Source of the DNA: JANNVK01 sp031430435
GTDB lineage: Bacteria; Acidobacteriota; Blastocatellia; Pyrinomonadales; Pyrinomonadaceae
DNA: 64,000 nucleotides
Assembly (NCBI GenBank): GCA_031430435.1
Contig: JANPBM010000102.1
Location: forward strand, 59,815-123,814
Reading direction: 5' to 3'
Shown: positions 41,540 to 50,245 of the stretch, in pieces
Position numbering within the stretch: the first letter of the stretch is position 1
Layout: each line of letters starts with the position of its first letter
Notes under the pieces: generated by a model
Database searches by the model: none
Seen by the model: only the letters and a program-made list of their open reading frames with translations
What the model was told of the DNA's origin: nothing
Position numbers and translations under genes: made by a program

Positions 41540-41791
41540 TTATTTAAGTTTTAATTTTGCTTTTCGCTTCAAAATCCAAAACAGTAAAAAACTTATTGAA
41601 GTAATTAATAGCGAAATAATAAATGTACCAGAGTAAAGAAAGGTTTCCATTCTAGTGTGAACATAAGAACTGTTTTCTACACATTCACGCAAAACCCAAT
41701 TGCATTTTAGTGCAGTTGAAATAGCTAGAATTAATAATCCAATGCTAATAATTAACAAAACGGAGGTCATAATTTTGAAGAATTTTTTCAT
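41540..41791 (-). CDS. Small membrane protein with two helices
   Basis: An 83-aa protein with membrane helices at about 7-29 and 52-75 and a Lys-rich end. Two Cys (CNWVLREC) lie in the loop between them and could form a disulfide outside. Not recognised. It lies between the secreted gene and ruvB on the same strand. Confidence 0.6.
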   Translation of the reverse strand: MKKFFKIMTSVLLIISIGLLILAISTALKCNWVLRECVENSSYVHTRMETFLYSGTFIISLLITSISFLLFWILKRKAKLKLK

Positions 41792-41839
41792 ATTTCAAAA
41801 TAATCAATCGGTAAACTACCGATTATCTTTCTTCTCAAT

Positions 41840-42595
41840 TCATTTATGCGGACGTTCTTTTTCTTCGATTACTTTATCGTCTTCAGGAACACTTGTCCGC
41901 GTCCCATAAAATATTTCGCGTTTTTTGTCATACTGAATTTCGTATTTTTCTAACGCACCACCGCGTCCGCGATAATCGACTTCGTATTTCCACACGCCTT
42001 CGTTATTCACTTTTTGCCCGAAAAAATAATCAACCCAAAATTCGTTTGAAGTTTTGCCGTCAATTTTCAACGCGGTTTGATACTGAATTACTTTGTCGTT
42101 TGTTTCACTGTAACCGATTAAAGTTGTTTGCAAACCCATACACGCAATCGCGTCAAAAAGGGTGAATTCGTGCGGTTTGCCGTCGTTATTGTAGTCGCTT
42201 AAGTTCAACAAAGTCGGTTTTCCTTCTATGTTTTTATCAACTTTTGCAACCTTGTAATATCCGCGTTTGATTAAATATGGCAAATCAAGCGTGTTGTTTT
42301 CACTTGTTAACCCGTTGCCGATTACCTCAATCGTGTTGATTGTCTTTTTAGTTTGAACGTCAACCAACGAAACTTTGGCAACGCCCGAATAATAATGTCC
42401 GCGAGTTTGGTCGGGACAAGTGTAAATATCGTCAGTCGTATCACGCCGAACTTTCTTCGGATTCGGCATCCATAAAACCAGTTCACGATTTGCGGTAACA
42501 CTTTTTCGCTCAAGAATCACGCCGGATTTCGGAAACGTTTGGGCGAATGTTTGCCCGAACAAAATGACGATAAGAAAAATTGTAAATTTCATCAT
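41840..42595 (-). CDS. Secreted hypothetical protein
   Basis: A 251-aa exported protein with a signal peptide (MMKFTIFLIVILFGQTFAQ). The start at 42595 (double ATG) is preferred over the longer frame beginning at 42712, whose additional residues have no signal character. The mature part is beta-rich with a region DIYTCPDQTRGHYYSGVAKVS and several Asp-Asn-Gly turns. No family recognised. It is one of the accessory genes between ruvA and ruvB. Confidence 0.7.
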   Translation of the reverse strand: MMKFTIFLIVILFGQTFAQTFPKSGVILERKSVTANRELVLWMPNPKKVRRDTTDDIYTCPDQTRGHYYSGVAKVSLVDVQTKKTINTIEVIGNGLTSENNTLDLPYLIKRGYYKVAKVDKNIEGKPTLLNLSDYNNDGKPHEFTLFDAIACMGLQTTLIGYSETNDKVIQYQTALKIDGKTSNEFWVDYFFGQKVNNEGVWKYEVDYRGRGGALEKYEIQYDKKREIFYGTRTSVPEDDKVIEEKERPHK

Positions 42596-42629
42596 ACTTT
42601 TTGAACGGTAATCTTTTGTTTTCTTGCGT

Positions 42630-42920
42630 TTAGGCAATCGCAAATTCAGTGTATTGCCTGACAGAAGGTTCTTGAAAAGCCAAAACAATATCAGATTTCG
42701 GCACACCTGCATCCAATAAATCAGCCGTTAATCCTTCTTCGGTCAAATCGGTTTCAACATAGATTTTTTCGTTATGTATGCGAAGATGCGCGTGAACATA
42801 TCGCGTTCGTTTTCCGTCTGCCCAACCTAAACTTGTCCATAAATAATGACCTTGCACATCATCGGCAACCAAGAAATAGTCAACGCCGGCTTGTGGTTGT
42901 TGGCGGTCAATTTCAACGTA
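42630..42920 (-). pseudogene. XisI-like fragment
   Basis: The open frame from 42920 down to 42630 encodes the C-terminal part of an XisI (fdxN element excision controlling factor) homologue: HYLWTSLGWADGKRT ... YVETDLTEEGLTADLLDAG ... LAFQEPSVRQYTEFAIA. A TGA at 42923-42921 precedes it, no ATG or ribosome-binding site is present near the front, and about 20 N-terminal residues of the family are missing. No XisH gene is nearby. It is probably a relic; a TTG start at 42872 is a weak alternative. Confidence 0.7.
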
Positions 42921-43022
42921 TCAGTTTATGATTTGTTTGACTAACTTCTTATATTCTAATGTTTTACACATTTTTTATTTTTAATCTCGAATTTACTTTT
43001 ACCTTTTACCTTTTTACTTGTT

Positions 43023-43637
43023 TCAGCCTTTTGCCAACAGTTGCAAACTTCGTCTTAATAATTTTTGCACAGACATCTCCGTTCCTTCTTGCACCGCTTG
43101 ATTTAAGGCTTTTTCCGCCGCCGCACGCTGATAACCGAGGTTTGTCAAAGCCGAAATCGCATCGTCCATAACGGCATCGCCCGAACTCATCGGAATTCCT
43201 TCAGACTTCATTTCTTCGCCGGCAATAACCGAAAGTTTAGTAATTTTATCGCGTAATTCAATCACGATTCGTTCCGCCGTTTTTTTGCCGACACCCGGAA
43301 TTGCGTTCAAACGAACCAAATTGTTGGTGCGAATCGCGGAAATAATCTCGTCCGCCGACATTCCCGAAAGTGCGGTAATCGCTGATTTCGGACCGATTCC
43401 GGAAACTGAAATAAGTAGTAAAAACAGTTCTTTTTCACGCAGAGTTTTGAAGCCGAAAAGCTGAAAAGCATCTTCGCGGACAATCGTTTGCACACGCAAC
43501 GTTACGTCTGTGCCAAGTTCACCGAGTTCGTAAAAGGTCGAAAGCGGAATCGAAACTTCGTAGCCGACACCGCCAACGTCAATAATAACGAGGTTCGCGT
43601 CTTTTTCCAGTAATTTTCCCGACAGATAAGCAATCAT
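43023..43637 (-). CDS. ruvA: Holliday junction DNA-binding subunit RuvA
   Basis: This 204-aa tetrameric protein binds four-way junctions and loads RuvB. It has the N-terminal OB-fold (IAYLSGKLLEKDANLVIIDVGGVGYEV), two helix-hairpin-helix motifs (SVSGIGPKSA and AIPGVGKKTAERI), and the C-terminal three-helix domain that contacts RuvB. Three accessory genes or fragments separate it from ruvB, although they usually lie next to each other. Confidence 0.96.
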   Translation of the reverse strand: MIAYLSGKLLEKDANLVIIDVGGVGYEVSIPLSTFYELGELGTDVTLRVQTIVREDAFQLFGFKTLREKELFLLLISVSGIGPKSAITALSGMSADEIISAIRTNNLVRLNAIPGVGKKTAERIVIELRDKITKLSVIAGEEMKSEGIPMSSGDAVMDDAISALTNLGYQRAAAEKALNQAVQEGTEMSVQKLLRRSLQLLAKG

Positions 43638-43667
43638 ATAATTTGTGATTTAGCATTTACTTTCAAG

Positions 43668-44027
43668 CTATTTCGTAATTTTAACGGTCAACTTTTTATA
43701 ATCGATTTCTAGTTTTGAATCAACCAACATTTGTGTCCCGATTAAACAATCGCCGGCTTCACTCACCAAAGCATCTACTTTGATAATTTCACCAAGCCAA
43801 TTTATCTTCGCTTCAACCACATCAACTACATCGTGATGACCTTCAATCATGTTAACCGGTTCTAAGCCGATCAATTCCAAAGAATTATCTTCAACAAAAT
43901 TTCGAGGCAATAATAAACCGCCATTAAAACCAGTGTCGATTACAAGTTCAATCTTTGAGCCGTTTTCTAATTCGATGAGAAGAATCGCGTCTGAATATTC
44001 GGTTACAAAACCCGTTTCTTGAGCCAT
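43668..44027 (-). CDS. Retropepsin-like aspartic protease (clan AA)
   Basis: A 119-aa protein with the DTG catalytic motif in LVIDTGFNGGLLLP (residues about 29-42) and a matching flap-like hydrophobic part. One active Asp per chain means it must dimerise. No signal peptide is seen. It overlaps the small gene upstream by 25 nt and is convergent with nothing; the pair is one translation unit. Targets unknown. Confidence 0.8.
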   Translation of the reverse strand: MAQETGFVTEYSDAILLIELENGSKIELVIDTGFNGGLLLPRNFVEDNSLELIGLEPVNMIEGHHDVVDVVEAKINWLGEIIKVDALVSEAGDCLIGTQMLVDSKLEIDYKKLTVKITK

Positions 44028-44278
44028 GAGCCTCCAATTTTGTGTGTAAATTCAAACCCGACCCTGAGTAAGCAAAAAATCCTATCGGGCATTTCTTCAC
44101 GAGCTTTAAACAAAGCATTTCCACTTTCTTTATCAACCACATATTTGCCCAAAAACGGCTCAATCGCCACAAATTCGCCGTTGTGTTCGGGTTCAAGTTT
44201 GACTTTTAAGTTTTCTTCGTAAAATTTCTTGCCCAAAGTTACCAAATCGTCTTTTATTTCAATTGTTTCAGCCGGCAT
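44003..44278 (-). CDS. Small protein paired with the aspartic protease
   Basis: A 91-aa protein. The pattern EENLKVKLEPEHNGEFVAIEP ... ALFKAREEMPDRIFCLLRVGFEFTHKIGG belongs to short hypothetical proteins that I recall just before such aspartic proteases in many bacteria. The ATG at 44278 follows an AAGGAGAT ribosome-binding site; the frame extends to 44305 without good support. It may be a regulator or substrate of the protease. Function unknown. Confidence 0.75.
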   Translation of the reverse strand: MPAETIEIKDDLVTLGKKFYEENLKVKLEPEHNGEFVAIEPFLGKYVVDKESGNALFKAREEMPDRIFCLLRVGFEFTHKIGGSWLKKRVL

Positions 44279-44379
44279 CGCATAATCTCCTTTGCAATGT
44301 TTCACACTTGCAACACAATTCTAATTTAATTTTCACTTTTGAGCAACGAAAAACCGATTCGATTCATCTTTAGAGATAG

Positions 44380-44407
44380 TTCAATTTTTCACAAATTGCG
44401 TTATAAT
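44380..44407 (+). promoter_or_regulatory. Probable rex promoter
   Basis: -10 TATAAT (44402-44407) with a weak -35 TTCAAT (44380-44385) at 16 bp. TTCACAA (44388-44394), half of the Rex operator, lies between them, but the matching upstream half is absent, so autoregulation is only a possibility. Confidence 0.4.
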
Positions 44408-44418
44408 CAATCGGAACA

Positions 44419-45096
44419 ATGAAAGCAGATAAAATATCGGAACTTACAACCAACCGTTTGAGCATTTATTTACGGTGCTTAAACGACTTAGCCGCACACG
44501 GCATCAAGACAATTTCGTCCGAAGGTTTGGCGGAACGCTTTCATCTGAACTCTGCCCAAATTCGTAAAGACCTCGCGTATTTCGGCGAATTCGGCGTTCG
44601 CGGCGTTGGTTATTACGTTGAAACTTTGCAAAAAGATTTGACGAAAATCCTCGGTTTAGACACGGAACATCGAGTTTGCATCATCGGTTCGGGCAGATTA
44701 GGCACGGCACTTGCCGATTATTACGAATATACGCGCACAAATTTTTCGGTCGTGGCGTTGTTTGATACGGACGAAGCCAAGATTGGTCAAAAACTCGGCA
44801 ATGTTCAAATTTACGATATTAACAGTTTCGCGGAAGTTGTTGAAAAAGAAGGAATTGACGTGGCGGTTATCGCCGTTCCTTCGGCACACGCACAGAGCGT
44901 TTTGGATTTAATTACGAGCGTCGGAATAAAAGCCGTGATGAATTTTGCGCCAATTCCGTTAAAAATCGACGATGAAATAAAATTGAAAACGGTTGACTTA
45001 ACCATTTCGTTAGAAAGTTTGTCGTATTTTCTTGCTCAACCCGCACAAGAAACCGGTAAAATAGTGAAACCGATCGAGAAAAATCGACGTAAGTAA
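44419..45096 (+). CDS. rex: Redox-sensing transcriptional repressor Rex
   Basis: A 225-aa regulator that releases DNA when the NADH/NAD+ ratio rises. An N-terminal winged helix (about 1-80: TTNRLSIYLRCLNDL ... LNSAQIRKDLAYFGEFGVRGVGY) is followed by a Rossmann domain with the GSGRLG motif and the terminal domain-swapping helix (ESLSYFLAQP). The length and motifs are typical. Targets are usually fermentation and respiratory genes, none of which are seen in this window. Confidence 0.95.
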   Translation: MKADKISELTTNRLSIYLRCLNDLAAHGIKTISSEGLAERFHLNSAQIRKDLAYFGEFGVRGVGYYVETLQKDLTKILGLDTEHRVCIIGSGRLGTALADYYEYTRTNFSVVALFDTDEAKIGQKLGNVQIYDINSFAEVVEKEGIDVAVIAVPSAHAQSVLDLITSVGIKAVMNFAPIPLKIDDEIKLKTVDLTISLESLSYFLAQPAQETGKIVKPIEKNRRK

Positions 45097-45113
45097 TATC
45101 AGAGGTAAAAATT

Positions 45114-45404
45114 ATGCTAAAAAGAGTCATTCCATTTATTGTAACTTTCGTTATCGGTCTTGCAGTTGCAAGTTTTTTCGTCAGCATTATTCCGTCGTTC
45201 AACTTTAAACGTGACGGAAAATGCCGTAGCAAAGGTAAACAAGAACTTCGTTATGAAAACGAACGTTTACGAGTTGAAAATGAACGTTTGAACGCTGAAA
45301 GAGATTTTACTCGTGAAGTTGTGCCGATGAGTGTCGATGAAATTCCGAATGTTGAACTTCCGGTTCCGCCGATGCCGCCGGTTGCACCAAAAAGAGTAAG
45401 ATAA
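45114..45404 (+). CDS. Small membrane-anchored hypothetical protein
   Basis: A 96-aa protein with an N-terminal membrane helix (about 5-27), a charged coiled segment (ENERLRVENERLNAERDF) and a Pro-rich end (PVPPMPPVAPKRVR). The end looks like a periplasmic spacer or ligand. It follows rex after 17 bp with a GAGG ribosome-binding site, and a terminator follows it, so rex and this gene form an operon. Not recognised. Confidence 0.65.
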   Translation: MLKRVIPFIVTFVIGLAVASFFVSIIPSFNFKRDGKCRSKGKQELRYENERLRVENERLNAERDFTREVVPMSVDEIPNVELPVPPMPPVAPKRVR

Positions 45405-45432
45405 TTTTCCGGTTTGAAAAGTTCGCTTGAGT

Positions 45433-45468
45433 CGCAAAAGTCGTGTAAAATAGGCTTTTGCGATTTTT
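45433..45468 (+). terminator. Terminator after the rex operon
   Basis: CGCAAAAG (45433-45440) pairs with CTTTTGCG (45455-45462), followed by ATTTTTG. It separates the rex operon from the methyltransferase gene. Confidence 0.85.
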
Positions 45469-45518
45469 GTTTGCGGGAAAGCAGGTTTAGACACCGCATT
45501 TTCGCCGTCGCGTACTTT

Positions 45519-46310
45519 ATGAAAACATTTACAAATCAACTTGAAACGCTTGATATAGCGTTATTCGAGAAAATACACAGTCAAACTTCAGACGACGATA
45601 AACGCTCGATTCTGGCGTGTCAAAAAAGCACGGGTGAATTGGTCGATGCCGCCGGATACACTTTTCTTGAAATCGGCTCGTATCAAGGCGGAAGTCTTCA
45701 ACCTTTTTTAATGGATGCGAAGTGCGCAAAGATAATTTCAATCGATAAGCGTCCGAAAATCTCGCCTGATGAACGCGGAGTCGATGTTATTTATTTAGAC
45801 AATACGACCGAAAAAATGATTGAAAGATTACGAAATATCTATCCTCAAGGCGTTTCAAAAATTCAATGTATCGATGCCGATGTCAGCGAAATCGAGGTTA
45901 AAACCTTTACCGAAAAACCCCAATTATGTTTTATCGACGGTGAACACACCGACGAAGCAACATGGCGAGACTTTCAGTTTTGTTACAAAGTAATGGCGAA
46001 AAACGGAGTCGTACTTTTTCATGATGCCATGATAATTTACAATGCCATTTCTAAAATTATCGACTTTTTGAAAGCAGACGGAGTAAAGTTTCGAGCATAT
46101 AATTTGCCGAGTGTCATGTTTGCCATTGAAATCGGAGATTTTCCGTTACACAAAACTGAGGTCATCAGCGAAATTCTTTCAAATAATTATGTCGGCTATT
46201 TGGAATCTTTGCGTTTTGCCGATCAATATCGTCGATTCGCAAATAAACCGTTGTTTCGTTTCGCCAGAAGTTTGAAAGCAAAAGTTACCGGCAGCAATAT
46301 CACAAAATAA
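45519..46310 (+). CDS. Class I SAM-dependent methyltransferase
   Basis: A 263-aa protein with a Rossmann methyltransferase core: motif I TFLEIGSYQGGSLQPF, an acidic residue after strand 2 (IISIDKRP), and QLCFIDGEHTDEATWRDF and VVLFHDAM, as in the Methyltransf_24 group. The substrate is unknown, perhaps a sugar or lipid. The ATG at 45519 is chosen because the longer frame from 45414 runs through the terminator hairpin; no good ribosome-binding site is visible. Confidence 0.8.
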   Translation: MKTFTNQLETLDIALFEKIHSQTSDDDKRSILACQKSTGELVDAAGYTFLEIGSYQGGSLQPFLMDAKCAKIISIDKRPKISPDERGVDVIYLDNTTEKMIERLRNIYPQGVSKIQCIDADVSEIEVKTFTEKPQLCFIDGEHTDEATWRDFQFCYKVMAKNGVVLFHDAMIIYNAISKIIDFLKADGVKFRAYNLPSVMFAIEIGDFPLHKTEVISEILSNNYVGYLESLRFADQYRRFANKPLFRFARSLKAKVTGSNITK

Positions 46311-46331
46311 TTCGGTAACAACACTAAATTT

Positions 46332-46580
46332 ATGAACGCTGATAATTGTGGAAAAGGTTTAATCGTATTTTCGCTGACGTTTATTTCGGGCGTAACTGTT
46401 CCAAGTTGGTTTTTACCCGCGAATCAACAGATGACAGTTCAAAAAAAGACTGTCTGCGCAAAGGTACAAAAAAGTATTCAAACCTATGATGAAAGAGTAA
46501 TCTGCGATACAAGAATACTAAATATGCCGGGCGAAATCGACGAAAACATTTATTCGGTTGAAAAACCAAAGATTAAATAA
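46332..46580 (+). CDS. Small possibly secreted protein
   Basis: An 82-aa frame with a hydrophobic stretch near the start (LIVFSLTFISGVTVPSWF), which may be a signal peptide or anchor. The rest is polar with two Cys (TVCAKV and VICDTR). Not recognised. It sits between the methyltransferase and the aldolase, in the same direction with short spacers, so it is probably real. Confidence 0.5.
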   Translation: MNADNCGKGLIVFSLTFISGVTVPSWFLPANQQMTVQKKTVCAKVQKSIQTYDERVICDTRILNMPGEIDENIYSVEKPKIK

Positions 46581-46588
46581 AATTGGTA

Positions 46589-47383
46589 ATGGAAGAATCA
46601 CAAGCAAGAAAACTTATAATCGAAGTCGGAAAGTTGTTGTATGAACGAAGTTACGTTGTTTCTTCGGACGGTAACGTCAGTATTCGTCTGGATGAAAACC
46701 GTGTTTTGGCAACGCCGACAATGACATGCAAAGGTCGGATGACCGAAGAAATGTTGGCGATTACCGATTTGGACGGCAAACCGTTGAACGATAAAAAAGC
46801 TTCGTCGGAACTGGCAATGCACTTGTTGATTTACAAAATGCGTCCCGATATAAAAGCGGTTTGCCACGCCCATCCGCCGCACGGAACAGCTTTTGCGGTC
46901 GCGGGAATGGCGATCGACGCACCGATTTTGTCCGAAGTTATTCTGACGCTCGGCTGTGTTCCGTTGACCGATTACGGCACGCCTTCAACCTCCGAATTGA
47001 CTGATTCGATGATTCCTTTTGTCCCGCATCACAACGCGCTTTTGATGGCGAATCACGGTGCCGTGGCGTATGGAAGAGATTTATGGGAAGCATTTGACCG
47101 ACTCGAAACTTTGGAACACACGGCGAAAATTGCAATTCTTTCGCGGGCGTTGGGCGAACCGAAAAATTTGCCCGCCGAAGCAATCGAAAAACTTATCGAC
47201 ATCAGAGAAAAAGCAGGTTATTTAACGCCGGCGGCACGCTGCCAATCTTGCGGATATTTGGAAGATGCGGGAATTTCGTGCGACACGCACTCTTTTGAGT
47301 CAAGAGCAAACGGAGCGAAAATCTCGTTCACCCGCGAAGAGTTAATAGAACTTTTATCGCAGGTTTCACAATTAAAATACTGA
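46589..47383 (+). CDS. Class II aldolase/adducin family protein
   Basis: A 264-aa zinc enzyme like L-fuculose-phosphate aldolase or ribulose-5-phosphate 4-epimerase. It has SSDGNVSIR (phosphate/substrate loop), the zinc ligands in CHAHPPHGTAF and the third in MANHGAVAYG. A C-terminal extension (about 200-264) has CQSCGYLEDAGISC, perhaps another metal site. It cleaves or epimerises a sugar phosphate, unknown which. The ATG at 46589 is chosen over a TTG six bases upstream. Confidence 0.85.
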   Translation: MEESQARKLIIEVGKLLYERSYVVSSDGNVSIRLDENRVLATPTMTCKGRMTEEMLAITDLDGKPLNDKKASSELAMHLLIYKMRPDIKAVCHAHPPHGTAFAVAGMAIDAPILSEVILTLGCVPLTDYGTPSTSELTDSMIPFVPHHNALLMANHGAVAYGRDLWEAFDRLETLEHTAKIAILSRALGEPKNLPAEAIEKLIDIREKAGYLTPAARCQSCGYLEDAGISCDTHSFESRANGAKISFTREELIELLSQVSQLKY

Positions 47384-47631
47384 GCAAATACTGCGGCAAA
47401 TTGCTTTTGCCTGAGTATTTATTTTAGCCGAATTATCGGACGATTCCGCCGGTTGACATAAAACCTCGAATACTTGCCCGATTCAAGAATATCTTTTCGC
47501 GAAACATCGCGTAAAAATTCTAATTTACTTTCAAACAAACCTCCGTTTTATTTCGAGTTCTTCTCGGACTTGTTATCGATCGCCAATTCGCTTACACTTG
47601 TTGAAAATCTAATCAAATAAAGGCTGAATTT

Positions 47632-49005
47632 ATGAAAAAACTAACCACCGCAGCACTGATTTTACTGTCGCTTTTTGCGAACATTTTTGCTTTTGACATC
47701 AACTCCGAAGCCGACAAACTTTTGCCGCAAATAATTGAATGGCGAAGACATCTTCATCAATTTCCCGAACTCGGCAACCGTGAATTCAAAACTGCCGCGT
47801 ATGTCGAAGAAAAACTTCGCTCGCTTGGGTTAGAAGTTCGCACGAAAATTGCGAAAACCGGCGTGGTCGGAATTTTGAAAGGCGGTTTGCCCGGAGCAAC
47901 TATCGGACTTCGCGCCGATATGGACGCTTTGCCTGTTACGGAACGTCGCGACTTGCCGTTTAAGTCTAATGAAACCGCAACTTATGCAGGTCAGCAGGTT
48001 GGCGTAATGCACGCGTGCGGACACGATTCGCACGTTGCAATGTTGTTGGGAACCGCCGAAGTTTTGTCGAAAATGAAGGACAAAGTTCGCGGAACGGTCG
48101 TTTTTATCTTTCAACCTGCCGAAGAAGGTCCGCCTGCCGGCGAAGAAGGCGGGGCGAAATTGATGGTCAAAGAAGGCGTGATGGACAACCCGAAAATTGA
48201 CGCGATTTTTGGAATCCACATTAATTCTTTGACGGAAATCGGTAAAATTAAATATAAAAGCGGTTCGGTGATGGCGGCGGCAGACTGGTTTACAATCAAA
48301 GTTAAAGGCAAACAAACTCACGGTTCGCAACCTTGGCTCGGCGTTGACCCGATTGTTGCGGCTTCGAGCATCATTCAAGGTTTGCAAACAATCGTCAGCC
48401 GACAATCCGAATTGACGAAAGCTCCGGTCGTTATTACCATCGGAAAAATCAACGGCGGCATCCGCGAAAATATTATTCCGGAAGAATTGACGATGGCAGG
48501 AACAATTCGGACACTCGACGATGCGATGCAAAAAGAAGTTCACGAACGCATTAAAACCACCGCAACGAAAATTGCCGAAAGTTTCGGGGCGACCGCCGAA
48601 GTTACAATTGAAACGAAAACTTTAGTTACATACAATACGCCGAGTTTGGTCGAAGAAAGTTTGTCGAGCTTACAAAAAGCCGTCGGCAAGGAAAATGTGA
48701 CGGAAACCGAATGGACAACAGGTGCCGAAGATTTTTCGTATTTTCGCCAAAAAGCTCCGTCGTTTTTCTTTTTTGTCGGCGGAATGCCGAAAGGTATGAA
48801 TCCGAAAGACGCTTTTCCGCATCACACGCCTGATTTTTTTATTGATGATTCAAGACTTGATGTCGGCGTAAAAGCATTTTGCAATTTAGTGATGGATTTC
48901 GATAAAACAAAGTTCGGAAAAATGCAAAAACAAACTGCTCGATTTGAAAATCAGACGAATATTGAAAATTATCAACCGAGTCTTTTTCAACTTGGTTCAT
49001 TTTGA
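47632..49005 (+). CDS. Exported M20 family amidohydrolase/peptidase
   Basis: A 457-aa member of the M20 family (IAA-amino acid hydrolase/hippurate hydrolase type) with a signal peptide (1-20). Metal ligands are visible in MHACGHDSHVAM, QPAEEGP and GIHIN, and the late His in FPHHTP. The lid domain (about 215-330) includes the conserved GKQTHGSQP. It removes acyl or amino groups from amino-acid conjugates; the substrate is unknown. Most family members are cytoplasmic, so the signal peptide is notable. About 248 bp of spacer precedes it. Confidence 0.9.
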   Translation: MKKLTTAALILLSLFANIFAFDINSEADKLLPQIIEWRRHLHQFPELGNREFKTAAYVEEKLRSLGLEVRTKIAKTGVVGILKGGLPGATIGLRADMDALPVTERRDLPFKSNETATYAGQQVGVMHACGHDSHVAMLLGTAEVLSKMKDKVRGTVVFIFQPAEEGPPAGEEGGAKLMVKEGVMDNPKIDAIFGIHINSLTEIGKIKYKSGSVMAAADWFTIKVKGKQTHGSQPWLGVDPIVAASSIIQGLQTIVSRQSELTKAPVVITIGKINGGIRENIIPEELTMAGTIRTLDDAMQKEVHERIKTTATKIAESFGATAEVTIETKTLVTYNTPSLVEESLSSLQKAVGKENVTETEWTTGAEDFSYFRQKAPSFFFFVGGMPKGMNPKDAFPHHTPDFFIDDSRLDVGVKAFCNLVMDFDKTKFGKMQKQTARFENQTNIENYQPSLFQLGSF

Positions 49006-49039
49006 TTCATCGTCAAGCAATCAATCGGCAATAAACCAA

Positions 49040-49070
49040 TAAAAACGGGGAAAGACTTTCGCCTTTCCCC
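49040..49070 (-). terminator. Terminator of the transglycosylase operon
   Basis: GGGGAAAG (49047-49054) pairs with CTTTCCCC (49063-49070). On the minus strand it is followed by GTTTTTATTGG. It lies between the convergent M20 gene and the transglycosylase gene. Confidence 0.85.
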
Positions 49071-49095
49071 AAGTGTCTTCTCAAAGAATCTTTAT

Positions 49096-50232
49096 CTAAC
49101 CTTTCGCCACTCGTTGGACAATTTGTGTCGCGTAATTGCCGATTTCGTGGTATTTGGATGTGGCAATTCTAGGGAAATATCTGGCGGCGGCTAGTCCGAG
49201 CGGCGAACCTGTTCCTCCGACTTTCAAGTTTTCCCAGTTTGAAGCATAACGTCGGGCATAATTTACCGCTTCGGCTCCGACTAATCCGACGTTTCTCGCC
49301 TTATCCATCCCGACGCGATAACCGTGTCCCATCGCAAGCGCGACCGTGCCTTCGCCGCCGTTGTATGCGGCTAACACAAATTTCCAAAAATCGATTCCGC
49401 TTGGTTGTCCGTAACGCGAAAACGCCGATTGGCTCAATCTTTGGGCTTTAATTTTTAATAAACGCGCGGCTCCCGGAATTGCTTTTGTCGGGTCAAGCCG
49501 TTCGTCGCCGTTAATTCCGCCTAAACTTAAACCGACTTCACGAGCTGCGGTTTTGCCGAACTGGGCAATTCCCGCGTAGCCGTAACTGTTGATAACCGTT
49601 GGGTTAAACCGTGATTCTTGTTGCAGCAGACTTTTCAAAATTGCGGGTTCGAGTCCCGGACATTGTTCGACCGAACGGGCGATTACTTCATCGTAACGAG
49701 TTGTCGCTTTCGATAAATCTCCCGCATTCAAGTTAAATTTGCTGGCTTTCGCAAACGCTTGACCAAGCCGAGCAGAATCATCGTAACCTTGCCCATTTTG
49801 AAAATCTGCGCCGATATAGTTACCGATTTCGTTGAGTGTCGGATGCACCAACAACGCGCTGATCGAATTCCATTCGTCGAGTAAATCTTGATTGTCCGAA
49901 GTCATCGGCACGCCTTTCATTTCGGGATGACGGGCGTAAAAAATCAAATCGGTTAAACTCCACGGGTCTTTGACACCGAGTTGAACTGCTTTGACGATTG
50001 TTTTTATTTCTTCGTGCGTTCGCTGTTGAAGCCAAGAATTTTGCGGTTGCGGCGAAGTTTCTTTTTCGCTCGATTCCGCAAGTTTATTTTCAAACGGTGA
50101 TTGAACACGGTCTTTTTGCTCGCCTAATTTTTTATCGAAATCAAGCGAATCACTTTTCCGCGCGCGAATCCTGTTTTCACTCGGAACTGTTGTGGAAGGC
50201 GAATTTATGTTTGTAATTCTGTTTGCCGCCAT
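49096..50232 (-). CDS. Lytic transglycosylase (SLT domain), no signal peptide
   Basis: A 378-aa protein with a lysozyme-like SLT domain at about 190-345: the catalytic Glu206 in LLQQESRFNP, then SYGYAGIAQF and AAYNGGEGTV, which are family marks. It would cut peptidoglycan with formation of 1,6-anhydro ends. The N-terminal 190 residues are polar and partly disordered and carry no signal peptide, as in cell-wall hydrolases that leave through a type III or flagellar export apparatus. The gene before it in the operon resembles a type III inner rod. Confidence 0.85.
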   Translation of the reverse strand: MAANRITNINSPSTTVPSENRIRARKSDSLDFDKKLGEQKDRVQSPFENKLAESSEKETSPQPQNSWLQQRTHEEIKTIVKAVQLGVKDPWSLTDLIFYARHPEMKGVPMTSDNQDLLDEWNSISALLVHPTLNEIGNYIGADFQNGQGYDDSARLGQAFAKASKFNLNAGDLSKATTRYDEVIARSVEQCPGLEPAILKSLLQQESRFNPTVINSYGYAGIAQFGKTAAREVGLSLGGINGDERLDPTKAIPGAARLLKIKAQRLSQSAFSRYGQPSGIDFWKFVLAAYNGGEGTVALAMGHGYRVGMDKARNVGLVGAEAVNYARRYASNWENLKVGGTGSPLGLAAARYFPRIATSKYHEIGNYATQIVQRVAKG

Positions 50233-50245
50233 TATTTTCTCCGAA

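Noticed and set aside
44375..44394. Complete Rex operator before rex
   Set aside because: Only one half-site (TTCACAA) is present; the other half does not match TTGTGAA.
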